Of a stretch of DNA of 28,866 nt, positions 12,975 to 21,567 are shown in pieces. Position numbers and translations under genes: made by a program. The notes beneath the pieces are model-generated. The model saw only the letters and a program-made list of their open reading frames with translations, had not been told where the DNA came from and ran no database searches. Each line of letters begins with the position of its first letter. Position 1 is the stretch's first letter. This DNA is from a virus, in the IMG/VR virus record IMGVR_UViG_3300005664_000049, positions 1 to 28,866 of that record, one strand, 5' to 3'.

Positions 12975-13599
12975 TCTGGTAGCAATTCATGGGAAATTAG
13001 GAACCGGCAAGGACACTCTGGCCTCGTTCCTTACTGACCACACACCGTACAGTTTTGCTGATCCGTTGCGTAAGGGTTTGTTGGCACTTAACCCGCTTGT
13101 TGATACAGGAGATGAACCAGAGTGGTTACAGCGTCTGGTCCATTGTTATGGGTGGGATGAAGCCAAGAAAATTCCAGACGTTAGACGACTGATGCAGGCA
13201 TACGGTACAGAGGCTGGTAGGGATATCCATGGCAAAGACTGCTGGGTCGATCTGGCTGAAGAGTTTGTAGGAACTCACGAGAAGGTAGTCATTCGTGATG
13301 TACGCTTCCAGAATGAAGTCGATGCAATCTATGCTTGGGAGTTTACTAAGCCTAAACTGAAGAACAAGGTTGCACTTGTTAAGATGGTAGGTGAGAGTAG
13401 GCGAGAGCATACGCAGGAAGCTACTAAGCACGCTAGTGAGCAAGGACTGCCGGACTGGCAATTTGATTATCTGGTCTGGAATAATGGAACACTTGATGAC
13501 CTTGAATGGGCTGCTAAGCGTGTAGTGAGCAATCCACCGCCAAAGCGACCACTCAAGATCATTTGCCATTCACGAACAACTACCGAGGTAACTGAATGA
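12958..13599 (+). CDS. Deoxynucleoside monophosphate kinase
   Basis: 213 aa from ATG 12958, preceded by GGAAAGGA; it overlaps the methyltransferase end by 17 bases. A P-loop is visible early (HGKLGTGKDTLASF, residues 11-24), followed by FADPLRKGL, RRLMQAYGTEAGR and WVDLAEEF, and VVIRDVRFQNEVDAI, the pattern of phage dNMP kinases such as the T4 gp1 group. These phosphorylate dNMPs to dNDPs and support phage DNA synthesis. Residues after 195 look like an unstructured tail. Confidence 0.8.
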   Translation: MQSVIDLVAIHGKLGTGKDTLASFLTDHTPYSFADPLRKGLLALNPLVDTGDEPEWLQRLVHCYGWDEAKKIPDVRRLMQAYGTEAGRDIHGKDCWVDLAEEFVGTHEKVVIRDVRFQNEVDAIYAWEFTKPKLKNKVALVKMVGESRREHTQEATKHASEQGLPDWQFDYLVWNNGTLDDLEWAAKRVVSNPPPKRPLKIICHSRTTTEVTE

Positions 13600-14804
13600 C
13601 TCTTCACGAAGCTGTTGATAAGCATGGAAGCAAACGAGCAGCCGCTAAGGCTCTAGGGATTCCTTGGACAAGTTTCCGTAGACAATACAAGGCAGAGAAG
13701 AATACAGTTCCAGCATCTTGTGTGGTCTGCAAGGATACTGGGACGGTGAGTCGTATTGAATCCTGTTACGGGTTCCCTGCTGAGACTGTCATTGAGCCTT
13801 GCGTGTGCAAGCCTACTGCTAAGTCTAGTATTGAGCAGCAGGTAACTGATGCTGGATTCAGTATGGATGACGTGTCTAGTGCGTGGATTAAATCCAAGGA
13901 ACACTCAGTCCAGGTAAAGAAGCGACCACAGACGGCTGTTGAGTTGACTCCTGGGTTTGTGTCCCTGCTGGATTCTGTGCGTAAGCATGTTGTAAGGAAG
14001 TCTGAGTGCCGCTCTGCAGATTCGATGTTGATTGTCAGTCTTTGCGACACGCATTTTGGAAAGCGAGCATGGCGAAAAGAGGCGGGGGAAGACTACGATG
14101 CTGAAATCGCCTCGGCTATCTACAGGCAGGCAGTATCTGACGCACTAGCTTATTTCAATCCTACCAGAATCAAGAAGATCGTTGTCCCTATTGGGCATGA
14201 TCTGCTGCATGTTGATAACCTTCGCTCCGAAACTACTGCAGGAACTAGGGTTGACTCCACCGATACAAGATTCCACAAGGTCTTTGACATGGCAGTGGCT
14301 GCTGTCGTGGCTGCGGTGGAAGATTGTGCCAGTATAGCAGACGTATATGTCCCTGTGGTGCCTGGAAACCACGATGAGAACTGCTCTGTACTACTTTCTA
14401 AGGTTGTTAAGCAATACTTCAAGGATGATCCTCGTGTCACGGTTGATGACAGTGAGATTTGCCGAAAATACTTGCATTGGGGGTGCAATCTTATCTGCAT
14501 GACTCATCGTTTTGCAAAACCGGATGCAGCCCCTAACATTCTGGCAACGGAGGCTCCTTGGGAGTGGGGTATGTCTACCTGTAGGGAGGTACATACTGGA
14601 CACTTTCACACACGAAGGGCTACTGCATATCGGCCTTATTACGAGACTCACGGGGTTGTTGTTAGGGTGTTGCCTAGTCTGTCGGCTACCGATACATGGC
14701 ACCATACGCAAGGTTACATAGGGTCCTTGCGTGCAGCGGAATCGTACCTATATTCAGAAGAAACTGGGATCATTGGGAGTCATCTTGCGAAAGTCAGATG
14801 TTAA
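13596..14804 (+). CDS. Calcineurin-like metallophosphoesterase with N-terminal HTH and Cys cluster
   Basis: 402 aa; start overlaps the previous stop as ATGA. Residues 5-33 resemble a helix-turn-helix (GSKRAAAKALGIPWTSFRR). A cysteine cluster follows (C42, C45, C57, C69, C71), probably zinc-binding. The catalytic domain has all the usual motifs: CDTHFG (D151, H153), GHD (200-202), GNHDE (257-261), H304 and GHFH (335-338). The family cleaves phosphoesters; in phages it may act on DNA, RNA or nucleotides. The DNA-binding front end and the next-door terminase genes point to a DNA substrate, which is inference. Confidence 0.8.
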   Translation: MTLHEAVDKHGSKRAAAKALGIPWTSFRRQYKAEKNTVPASCVVCKDTGTVSRIESCYGFPAETVIEPCVCKPTAKSSIEQQVTDAGFSMDDVSSAWIKSKEHSVQVKKRPQTAVELTPGFVSLLDSVRKHVVRKSECRSADSMLIVSLCDTHFGKRAWRKEAGEDYDAEIASAIYRQAVSDALAYFNPTRIKKIVVPIGHDLLHVDNLRSETTAGTRVDSTDTRFHKVFDMAVAAVVAAVEDCASIADVYVPVVPGNHDENCSVLLSKVVKQYFKDDPRVTVDDSEICRKYLHWGCNLICMTHRFAKPDAAPNILATEAPWEWGMSTCREVHTGHFHTRRATAYRPYYETHGVVVRVLPSLSATDTWHHTQGYIGSLRAAESYLYSEETGIIGSHLAKVRC

Positions 14805-14808
14805 GTAC

Positions 14809-15447
14809 ATGATGAGTCTTGTTGGACAGGAGTTTGGCCGATGGACCGTGGTGGGATATAGAACAGAAGATGCGAAAGGAACCGTTCGCTGGCGTTGTGA
14901 GTGTTCTTGTGGTAAAATCGCAGATGTATGCCACACACATCTGAGGGGAGGAAAGAGTGTGTCGTGCGGGTGTCTTCGGGCCGAACTGCTTAGTGTCAGT
15001 AATGTAGAGAGTAAAACAACGCACGGTATGACCGCAACTCCCGAGTACTCTGTGTGGTCTGCTATGCGTAACCGATGTAGTTATCCGGGAGACGTGAGTT
15101 TCGATAATTACGGAGGACGCGGGATTCGTGTTTGTTCTGAATGGGATTTGTCGTTTGAGAGCTTTTACCGCGACATGGGGCCGCGACCCTCTCTAGAGCA
15201 CAGTATTGATCGTAAGGATAATGATGGTCCATATTGTAAGGAGAACTGTAGGTGGGCTACAAGGAAAGAGCAGTGCAACAATCGACGGTCTAACCATCTC
15301 GTTACCTATTTAGGTGAGACATACACTATTTCCCAATGGTCAGATCGGCTGGGAATATCAAAACATGTTATAGCATCTCGTCTGCGTAAAGGATGGTCTG
15401 TTGAGCGTGCTTTGACTCAACCAGTTAAACAGAAGGGGTCCAAGTGA
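14809..15447 (+). CDS. HNH-like endonuclease with Zn module, possible homing endonuclease
   Basis: 212 aa from ATG 14809 (ATG 14812 follows at once); no strong ribosome site. Three modules: residues 5-56, a GQEFGRWTVVGY start with C30, C32, C34, C53 and C55 (CECSCG ... SCGCL); residues 80-155, YSVWSAMRNRC then YGGRGIRVC and EHSIDRKDNDGPYCKENCRW, a His/Asn-type nuclease core; residues 170-205, a helix-turn-helix-like end (ISQWSDRLGISKHVI then GWSVERAL). This layout is frequent in free-standing selfish endonucleases of phages. It sits between the metallophosphoesterase and small terminase genes. Nuclease activity is inferred. Confidence 0.65.
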   Translation: MMSLVGQEFGRWTVVGYRTEDAKGTVRWRCECSCGKIADVCHTHLRGGKSVSCGCLRAELLSVSNVESKTTHGMTATPEYSVWSAMRNRCSYPGDVSFDNYGGRGIRVCSEWDLSFESFYRDMGPRPSLEHSIDRKDNDGPYCKENCRWATRKEQCNNRRSNHLVTYLGETYTISQWSDRLGISKHVIASRLRKGWSVERALTQPVKQKGSK

Positions 15448-16130
15448 CAAAACCTGAGGAAGACGACTATACAGGTTCAGAAACTGCTGATGAGCGACAA
15501 CGGATTGTTGAGATCGTTCGCAACGGACTAGCAAACTGTTATCGCCGTGAGACGATTGTTAAACTGATCCAGGAGCATTGTCCAAAAATCAGTCGAGCGA
15601 CTGCCTCAGGGTGGATCAGCCGTCTTATCAAAGAGATCGCTAAGTCCGATGCTCGACTGATGACCGACGCCAACATCAATCGTGGTCTGTACATGCTCAG
15701 GCTTGAGCAGGCATATGCTCTGGCTGTTGATCGGGGCGACATTAAGTTGGCTCTTGCTGCTGCTTCTGCATTGGCAGAGGCACAGGGAGTTAAGCAAGGC
15801 TCAGGTGGTCAGACTAAGCGGCTTGTACAGAACAATGTCGATAAATCAACCACCAACATCTTGCATGTGACCCCTGAAGGCATTGAGGACCTGAATGAGT
15901 TGTCTGAGGCCCAAATCAGACAGGCACTCAACCGCAAAGAAGTCACACCAAGGCAAGCCGAAGCCCTCGTGGCTGCTTCTAATGGGGATTACAGCCTACT
16001 GGAACAGGACGATGAACAGGGGGAACCAGAAGTGATTGTTGAGCCTGAAGCCTATGAAGGCGTCGAGGACAGCAGCTTAGGCTATCCCAGCTATATGTAC
16101 ATGGATGATCCACTACAAGAGGAGAAGTAA
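15444..16130 (+). CDS. Terminase small subunit (probable)
   Basis: 228 aa from GTG 15444, overlapping the preceding stop as GTGA. Residues 20-70 contain helix-turn-helix-like helices (RETIVKLIQEHCPKISRATASGWISRLI), then a long helical region with AYALAVDRGDIKLALAAASALAEAQG, a usual feature of small terminases. The acidic, low-complexity C-terminal tail is likely to contact the large subunit. The next gene starts at the stop (TAATG) and encodes the large subunit. Small terminases recognise the packaging site. Confidence 0.7.
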   Translation: MTKPEEDDYTGSETADERQRIVEIVRNGLANCYRRETIVKLIQEHCPKISRATASGWISRLIKEIAKSDARLMTDANINRGLYMLRLEQAYALAVDRGDIKLALAAASALAEAQGVKQGSGGQTKRLVQNNVDKSTTNILHVTPEGIEDLNELSEAQIRQALNRKEVTPRQAEALVAASNGDYSLLEQDDEQGEPEVIVEPEAYEGVEDSSLGYPSYMYMDDPLQEEK

Positions 16131-17632
16131 TGGGAAGTCCTGACAGACTCACCCTAGAACTCTACCGCAGATCGCCAGACACCTTCCGAGCCGACACGAT
16201 TGTAGATACCAATCTCAATCGTGCTCGGCTTGGCGACATTATGAGCCCTATTCAGGCTCAGGATTTTGCAGCCCGCAACGATTGTATGCTGTGGGTTGCT
16301 CAGGTGCCTTTGTTCAAGAAGAACAAGCCACCGTGCGACCGAGAGCGACCACAGTTACGTAGATTCTATAGTCAACGCTCTCGTGGTTACTCTAAGACAT
16401 CCGACATTGCCCTTGACCTGTTGTGGCTGCTGATCTTCAGCAACTACCGACTAGATGGTCAGATTGTCGCAGAAGACTTCGATCAGGCAGCACTGACTCT
16501 AAAGCAAGCTGCAAAGATTATCGATGCTAATCCCTGGATGGGGAACTACATCGAGGTCCAGAAGAAGTCGCTAATCAACCCGACCACTAAAGGGCAGTTC
16601 ATTTGCCACACTAGTGATGTTGCATCCTCGTTCGGGCAGACACCAGATGTGGTCTTTGCTGATGAGTGGTCCCACTGGTCAGACGAGAACTGGTGGTCTT
16701 CAGTCTATACCTCATTCGGTAAGAAGAACAAGATGATTATTGTGGGCTGCAACGCCTGCAAGACAGACTCTTGGCAGATTGAGTTGCGAGAAGGGTTCAT
16801 CAAGGACCCACTCTGGTACACATCGATCCCTAAAGGCCCTGCCCCCTGGTTCAGTGCTGAGGACCTCAACTCACAGAGACTGGCTATTCCTTACCTGGAG
16901 TATCTGCGTCTATGGGAGAATGTGGACTCCGCATCCAGCGGCAAGTTCATCGAGAAGCAGTTCGTAGAGAAGTGCAGAGATGCAACACTATTCAGGCACG
17001 ACTGCGGTACAGAACACGTTCCCACCTATGTGGTCAGTATTGACTACGCAGAGCGTAACGACCGAACAGCCATCACTGTCGGTCACCTGTACGATGGGAC
17101 GTACATCATCGACAGAATGGATGTTATCGATCCTGTCCTACGGGACAACAATACCATTCTTGTTTCCGAAGTCCTGACTATCTTGGATGAGATTGATCGA
17201 GAGTTTGGTCAGCATTCAGAACTGATCTTCATCTTTGACCGGCATCAGATGGCACACGCTATCCAAGTCCTTCGGGCTGCTGGTAAGACAGTTGAGGAGT
17301 TCGAGTTCAAGTCAGGCATCGGAAACCACCAGTGTGCAGTTCTACTGCAACAGTACCTTATGGAAGGTAAGATCAGGTGGTATCCTGGCTGCGGTGAGAT
17401 TTATGACGCCAACGGTGACGTATGGACTCCCCGTGGAATCGACGACAATCTCGAAACTGAACTGGAAGGACTGCTGGTAAAGGGCAATTCATCCAGGTGG
17501 CGATTCGACCACACTAAGTCCGGGCATGATGACCGGTCATTCACAGTAGCCGCTGCGATTAAGTACATCAACGATAGGTTGATGGCAGAGGCTGAAACCG
17601 ACTATGTTGAAAGCGAGGGGTGGGATGTTTAA
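16130..17632 (+). CDS. Terminase large subunit
   Basis: 500 aa; ATG overlaps the upstream TAA. ATPase domain: a Walker A-like RSRGYSKTSD (83-92; deviates from the classic GxxxxGKT but keeps K89-T90), and Walker B DVVFADEWSHW (173-183) with D178-E179. The C-terminal RNase H-like nuclease has VSIDYAERNDRTAITVG with D305, FIFDRHQM with D370 and GHDDRSFTVAAA with D467-D468, the three acidic sites. It drives DNA packaging into the prohead and cuts concatemers. The type of genome end cannot be told from this window. Confidence 0.9.
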   Translation: MGSPDRLTLELYRRSPDTFRADTIVDTNLNRARLGDIMSPIQAQDFAARNDCMLWVAQVPLFKKNKPPCDRERPQLRRFYSQRSRGYSKTSDIALDLLWLLIFSNYRLDGQIVAEDFDQAALTLKQAAKIIDANPWMGNYIEVQKKSLINPTTKGQFICHTSDVASSFGQTPDVVFADEWSHWSDENWWSSVYTSFGKKNKMIIVGCNACKTDSWQIELREGFIKDPLWYTSIPKGPAPWFSAEDLNSQRLAIPYLEYLRLWENVDSASSGKFIEKQFVEKCRDATLFRHDCGTEHVPTYVVSIDYAERNDRTAITVGHLYDGTYIIDRMDVIDPVLRDNNTILVSEVLTILDEIDREFGQHSELIFIFDRHQMAHAIQVLRAAGKTVEEFEFKSGIGNHQCAVLLQQYLMEGKIRWYPGCGEIYDANGDVWTPRGIDDNLETELEGLLVKGNSSRWRFDHTKSGHDDRSFTVAAAIKYINDRLMAEAETDYVESEGWDV

Positions 17633-18386
17633 CTACGCGCCGTATAAACGCGGCTCATTTCTGTATGTCAGTAAAGACCTCTCAGTTGTTCCTTACTGGC
17701 TAGAATGCAATGCTGCAGAGCAGGCGTACAATCAGGCCAATAGTGCCTATCTTGCAGCAGATGATATTTACACTCGCTCTACTAAAGCTGCCTGCAATGA
17801 ACTTAAAGCAAAGCTGCGGGAACTCGTGGGCACGTCAGAGACTCCTCTGAAGCCAGTAGACGTATTCCAGATTGCTGTGAAGAAGTCAGAGCATGCACTG
17901 ACCACAGCAAGGGGCAATACCGCAATGTCTCACAAGTACCTGCGTGAAGCCGCAACGGCATGCCTGCCTATTTTCTGTACCTTTGATGAAGCGGCCTACG
18001 ATAAGATGGTCACTGAACTCTTTGGTAAGGACGATCCTCTCGGTAAGGCTCGATCTGAGGCCCTGAAGGCTCGCAACAAGGCTGGAGCGGACTTCAAGAA
18101 TTCGATGATGAAGTATTCCGGATGCTTTTCTGATCTATCTTTTCTGGTAGGTTGTGAAAAAGGTCGTGAGTATCGTCGAGCATATGAGGAGGCTACACGA
18201 GTAATCTCGACATGGCGTAATCGAGCACGGCAGTTCGATGTCCCAGTGACTATCGAGTGCGTTGTAATCAACTCCCTGCAAGAAGATATCAAGAAGGTGT
18301 GGTCAGAAGCCTACCGAGCACTTGGTTTCGATTCAATGCCTAAGAAGCCTCTGTACCGTCCGTTCATTCATAAGGAGATTGTATAA
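17625..18386 (+). CDS. Protein of unknown function between terminase and portal
   Basis: 253 aa from ATG 17625 with GAGGGG six bases ahead, overlapping the terminase end by 8 bases. Helical, with many A, K and E; cysteines are scattered and there is no catalytic motif or membrane segment. The C-terminal third includes RRAYEEATRVISTWRNRARQ. Its tight placement between terminase and portal suggests a packaging or virion role, but I recognise no family. Confidence 0.6.
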   Translation: MFNYAPYKRGSFLYVSKDLSVVPYWLECNAAEQAYNQANSAYLAADDIYTRSTKAACNELKAKLRELVGTSETPLKPVDVFQIAVKKSEHALTTARGNTAMSHKYLREAATACLPIFCTFDEAAYDKMVTELFGKDDPLGKARSEALKARNKAGADFKNSMMKYSGCFSDLSFLVGCEKGREYRRAYEEATRVISTWRNRARQFDVPVTIECVVINSLQEDIKKVWSEAYRALGFDSMPKKPLYRPFIHKEIV

Positions 18387-19912
18387 TGTCAGAGTCTGTA
18401 ATTGCTGAACAGTGGCCTCAAGGACTGGCCCTGACCGAAGAGAACATCAATAAGATGGCTCAGGATCACCATCTGTACTTGGTGGCTGATTCCTATGCCT
18501 TGCCTATTCTACAGGACCCAGATGCTGCTGAATGGCGGCAGGTTACTGCAGGCACTAAGTCCGATCCTGCAATGTTGCGGGAACAGCTCCGTGAGTTGTC
18601 GATCAACGTACCATCAGCTACCCGTGTATTGAATCTGTACAAGATTTATACCATTGGCGGCGGTGCTACTGTTATTGTTCGTCCTAGTGATCCTGAGGTT
18701 AAGGTTGTCAATCAGGTCACTAAGCGTGCAACGAACAAACTCAGAAACAGACTCCGACGTAACAGTCTGCATCTGAGCTTTGGTGAGATGGCTCGTCGTT
18801 TGTATCGAGACGGCGAGTTGTTCATTCGTCGGATTGCTAACTCCGCTGTTGATGGTGGGTACGACTATCGCTTTGTTGACCCGGAGAACGTCTGTGACGA
18901 GGACGGCAACGAAAATGGCGGCATCATCACCGATCCGTATGACACGGTGACGGTTCTGGGTTACATTCTGTGTAAGCAGAAGTTTGACGATCAAGGTAAC
19001 CCTGACGGTTATGAGAAGTATGCGGAAGTGCTCCCTGAGGACATGCTACATATCTCCCTGGATGTTGATTCCACAGTAAAGCGAGGCGTCAGTCGTCTAA
19101 TCGGTTGTAAGTCTGCCCTCCAGCGATACCGGTCGCTGATCCTTAACGAAGTGACTCTGCGTGAGCGCCAGTCAGCCATTGTTATGGTTCGTAAAGTCGC
19201 TGGCGGCTCTGGAGCTGCTCGTAGCGTACTAGATGCCGCTAAGACGCAACTCAGCGAACCTGTGGATGCCTACTCAGGACAGGAGCGGTATCGTCCTGGA
19301 ACAGTAGCGACCACAACCAAGGGTGTGGAGATCACGTTCTCGCATCCTGACAACAACTTCAGTGATGCTGGTCCGCTGTTCTCCTTGCTTGATCGAGAAG
19401 TTGCTAAGGTCACTGGCTTTACCTTCGAGCAGATTTCCTGCAATACGACCGAAGGCTCTTTGGCTACCGCGATGGTTGCCGAAGGCCCTACCTTCCAGAT
19501 GCTTGCCGAAGAACGGAACTTCCTGGCAGCAAGGCTGGAGAAGTACTTCCTGTGGCTCTTGGAAGATTTCGGACTGAGCGAGGACTATGTGGTCGATATT
19601 GACTACCCACCAATCGCTACAGTTGATAAACTGAAGGTTGCACAGGCGTGCAACATTGGCGTCATGGCTAAGGCAATGTCGATTCCTGAGTTCTCTCGTC
19701 AACTCGGACTCGATCCTGAACAGCAACGGGCAGAGGTTGAGGCCGACTCCAAGGTCGCCTTCATCAATCCCAATTACGGGAATCAGAATCCCGGTGCCGC
19801 AGCTAAGGCTACCAGTTCTGCTGGTAACGCAAAGGCGGGAGGAACCAACCAAGGCACCAATCCTGCCGGTGGTTCGACGGATGCCGGGAGGCAGGGATTC
19901 AAGAATTCCTGA
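18386..19912 (+). CDS. Portal protein
   Basis: 508 aa; ATG overlaps the upstream TAA. Length and layout match portal proteins: an N-terminal helical part, a central RRLYRDGELFIRRIANS and VDPENVCD region, then ITFSHPDNNF and DREVAKVTGFTFEQISC, TTEGSLATAM and a long helix with ERNFLAARLEKYFLWLLEDF. The last ~45 residues are G-, N- and A-rich low complexity. Portal rings form the packaging channel and the head-tail joint. It follows the large terminase in the usual order. Confidence 0.85.
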   Translation: MSESVIAEQWPQGLALTEENINKMAQDHHLYLVADSYALPILQDPDAAEWRQVTAGTKSDPAMLREQLRELSINVPSATRVLNLYKIYTIGGGATVIVRPSDPEVKVVNQVTKRATNKLRNRLRRNSLHLSFGEMARRLYRDGELFIRRIANSAVDGGYDYRFVDPENVCDEDGNENGGIITDPYDTVTVLGYILCKQKFDDQGNPDGYEKYAEVLPEDMLHISLDVDSTVKRGVSRLIGCKSALQRYRSLILNEVTLRERQSAIVMVRKVAGGSGAARSVLDAAKTQLSEPVDAYSGQERYRPGTVATTTKGVEITFSHPDNNFSDAGPLFSLLDREVAKVTGFTFEQISCNTTEGSLATAMVAEGPTFQMLAEERNFLAARLEKYFLWLLEDFGLSEDYVVDIDYPPIATVDKLKVAQACNIGVMAKAMSIPEFSRQLGLDPEQQRAEVEADSKVAFINPNYGNQNPGAAAKATSSAGNAKAGGTNQGTNPAGGSTDAGRQGFKNS

Positions 19913-19919
19913 TTCTGAC

Positions 19920-19949
19920 TTGACAGTTGTTGTGTGAAGATGATACCAT
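19920..19949 (+). promoter_or_regulatory. Rightward sigma-70-like promoter P3
   Basis: TTGACA (19920-19925), 18-base spacer, TACCAT (19944-19949), then T. Same pairing as P2. It lies in the 92-base gap behind the portal gene and just before a hairpin, so RNA made here would begin close to the hairpin. Confidence 0.55.
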
Positions 19950-19951
19950 TT

Positions 19952-19988
19952 GCCCTGTACTCAGCATTCCGCTGGGTACGGGGCTTTT
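19952..19988 (+). terminator. Rho-independent terminator behind the portal gene
   Basis: GCCCTGTAC (19952-19960) pairs with GTACGGGGC (19976-19984) with one T-G wobble, and an inner CAGC/GCTG stem (19962-19965, 19971-19974) continues it; TTTTCTC follows. Because P3 sits just upstream, it could also form the 5' end of the next transcript. Confidence 0.7.
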
Positions 19989-20004
19989 CTCATTGGAGAC
20001 ACAC

Positions 20005-20283
20005 ATGGCAAAATCTGCCGCACAGAAGTCGGTTGCTACTCGTAAAGCAGCCCCAACAAAGAAGCCAACCGCAAAGCAGGAGCCCAAACACCTGTGGGGC
20101 CTGTTTGATCGGGACGATGACTTTTCGTATGGTGCTATTCCGTTTGAGCCTATGACTCAATCTGAAGCCTTAGAGTGCATTGATGAGATGAATCCGGACT
20201 TCTCCCCGTACAAACTGTATCGCATGGAGCCTGCAGGTACAGTGGCTGTAAATGGAGTTACGTTCACGCCAGTGAAGAAGTGA
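20005..20283 (+). CDS. Small protein with basic N-terminus, unknown function
   Basis: 92 aa from ATG 20005 with GGAG six bases ahead; first gene behind promoter P3. The N-terminus is Lys/Ala-rich (KSAAQKSVATRKAAPTKKP), the rest acidic with aromatic residues (LWGLFDRDDDFSYG). A basic tail like this can bind nucleic acid, but no domain is recognised. Confidence 0.55.
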   Translation: MAKSAAQKSVATRKAAPTKKPTAKQEPKHLWGLFDRDDDFSYGAIPFEPMTQSEALECIDEMNPDFSPYKLYRMEPAGTVAVNGVTFTPVKK

Positions 20284-20360
20284 TCTCCAATTGGATCCCC
20301 ATCGACAGGCGGGACCTAGACTTACTTTGGCGGAAACCTTACACCTCGAAAGGGAACTAA
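20280..20360 (+). CDS. Possible 26-aa peptide
   Basis: GTG 20280 overlaps the preceding stop as GTGA, and the frame ends at 20358-20360 inside the leader of the next gene. The peptide begins ISNWIPIDRRDLDLL. The ribosome site is weak. It fills an otherwise empty 78-base gap and fits the overlap style of the genome, but chance is possible. Confidence 0.25.
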   Translation: MISNWIPIDRRDLDLLWRKPYTSKGN

Positions 20361-20632
20361 CGTGGTCATCGACACTTGGCAAGTCAGAATTGATGTCCCT
20401 AAGGACATGCAGCGGATTCAAAGGGCACTCAACATGCACTATCTCAAGAAAGAGGCGTGCAATAGGCAGGAAGGTGACAGGATTGTAGTGGACTATGATC
20501 GAGACTCGAAAGAAGGTAGGGCCTTAGAGGAGGCCCACCGTTCGGCAAACAGGCACTCACAAGCACACCTGACAGTGTTCTTGCACCATACCGGCCAAGT
20601 GACCCTGACTCCCGATTTGAAAGGGAACTAAC
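20348..20632 (+). repeat. Repeated 14-base translation leader
   Basis: GAAAGGGAACTAAC occurs at 20348-20361 immediately before GTG 20362 and again at 20619-20632 immediately before ATG 20633. It contains the AAGGGA ribosome site and the stop codon of the frame before it, so both upstream frames end in K-G-N. Confidence 0.8.
20362..20631 (+). CDS. Small protein of unknown function
   Basis: 89 aa from GTG 20362 with the repeated AAGGGA leader. Mixed alpha/beta with alternating charge; the C-terminal strand pair (AHLTVFLHHTGQVTLTP) suggests a small beta sheet. No recognised family. The next gene, ThyX, begins one base past its stop. Confidence 0.5.
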   Translation: MVIDTWQVRIDVPKDMQRIQRALNMHYLKKEACNRQEGDRIVVDYDRDSKEGRALEEAHRSANRHSQAHLTVFLHHTGQVTLTPDLKGN

Positions 20633-21559
20633 ATGACCGATCAACATCTGACTGAGATGCAAGAGCAGTCCAAGGCACAGTTCAGTGCTAAGGTCTTGGC
20701 TGATTCTGTGAATGTTTGTGGTAATAGGTTGACCACATGGGAGGTTACCTACCCACGAATCATCCACTCTGAGATGCTCCGACACCGCATTATGTCTCGT
20801 AATGCTGCAAGCAGCAGGGCAGTGCCAATTGAGCGGTTTATCGAAGCCGTAATTGAAACTCCGTTCATCCCCTTGCACATTGGTGCTGCTCAGGGTGGGA
20901 TGCAGGCATTCAATCAGGTGGATGAGGCCACTCGCCATCTGCTGGTAAACGACATTGCAGACTGTCGCTTCGGTATGACCGCCCTTGCTGAGTACCTGTC
21001 TAAGCGGGGTGTCCATAAGCAGGTAGCTAACCGCTACCTTGAGCCCTTCTTGTTCATCACTGAGATCATTAGCACCACATCCTTCAAGCACTTTGAGCTG
21101 CTGCGGGATCATCCCATGGCAGAGCCTCACATTCAAATTGTCGCTCGTATGATGTCACAGGCTCGATCTGAGAGCATTCCTGAGTTGTTGCAGACTGGTC
21201 AGTGGCACCTTCCCTTGATCTATGAAGAAGATAAGCACCTGTCCTTGGAAGATCAGAAGAAAGTCTCTGTGGCTCGCTGTGCTCGTGTGAGCTATGTTCG
21301 CCAGAATGAGATCAAGGACTATGCAGAAGACTTTGCTCTGCATGATCGATTGGTAGGCAGCGATCCGAAGCATGCCAGCCCTACAGAGCATCAGGCCACG
21401 CCCTACCTTCAGTACGATACTATAGGAGGGGGTCTGATGGGAGAATATACCGTAAAGACTCCCAGAAGTTCTGGTAACTTCCTCGGCTGGAAGCAGTACC
21501 GGAAAGAGATCGAGGGGGAATTTGTTCCTGATCCTCCGTATACAGGTCCTACTCGCTAG
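20633..21559 (+). CDS. thyX: Flavin-dependent thymidylate synthase ThyX
   Basis: 308 aa from ATG 20633. The ThyX signature R-H-R-x2-S-x-N-x2-S-x-R is complete at residues 50-62 (RHRIMSRNAASSR). Other family features are RSESIPELLQTGQWHLPL and ARCARVSY, and a C-terminal SPTEHQATP. ThyX makes dTMP from dUMP with FAD, NADPH and methylene-tetrahydrofolate. Phage copies supply thymidine nucleotides for replication; neighbours are dNMP kinase, HD hydrolase and MazG genes in the same window. Confidence 0.95.
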   Translation: MTDQHLTEMQEQSKAQFSAKVLADSVNVCGNRLTTWEVTYPRIIHSEMLRHRIMSRNAASSRAVPIERFIEAVIETPFIPLHIGAAQGGMQAFNQVDEATRHLLVNDIADCRFGMTALAEYLSKRGVHKQVANRYLEPFLFITEIISTTSFKHFELLRDHPMAEPHIQIVARMMSQARSESIPELLQTGQWHLPLIYEEDKHLSLEDQKKVSVARCARVSYVRQNEIKDYAEDFALHDRLVGSDPKHASPTEHQATPYLQYDTIGGGLMGEYTVKTPRSSGNFLGWKQYRKEIEGEFVPDPPYTGPTR

Positions 21560-21567
21560 AGGGTGCA

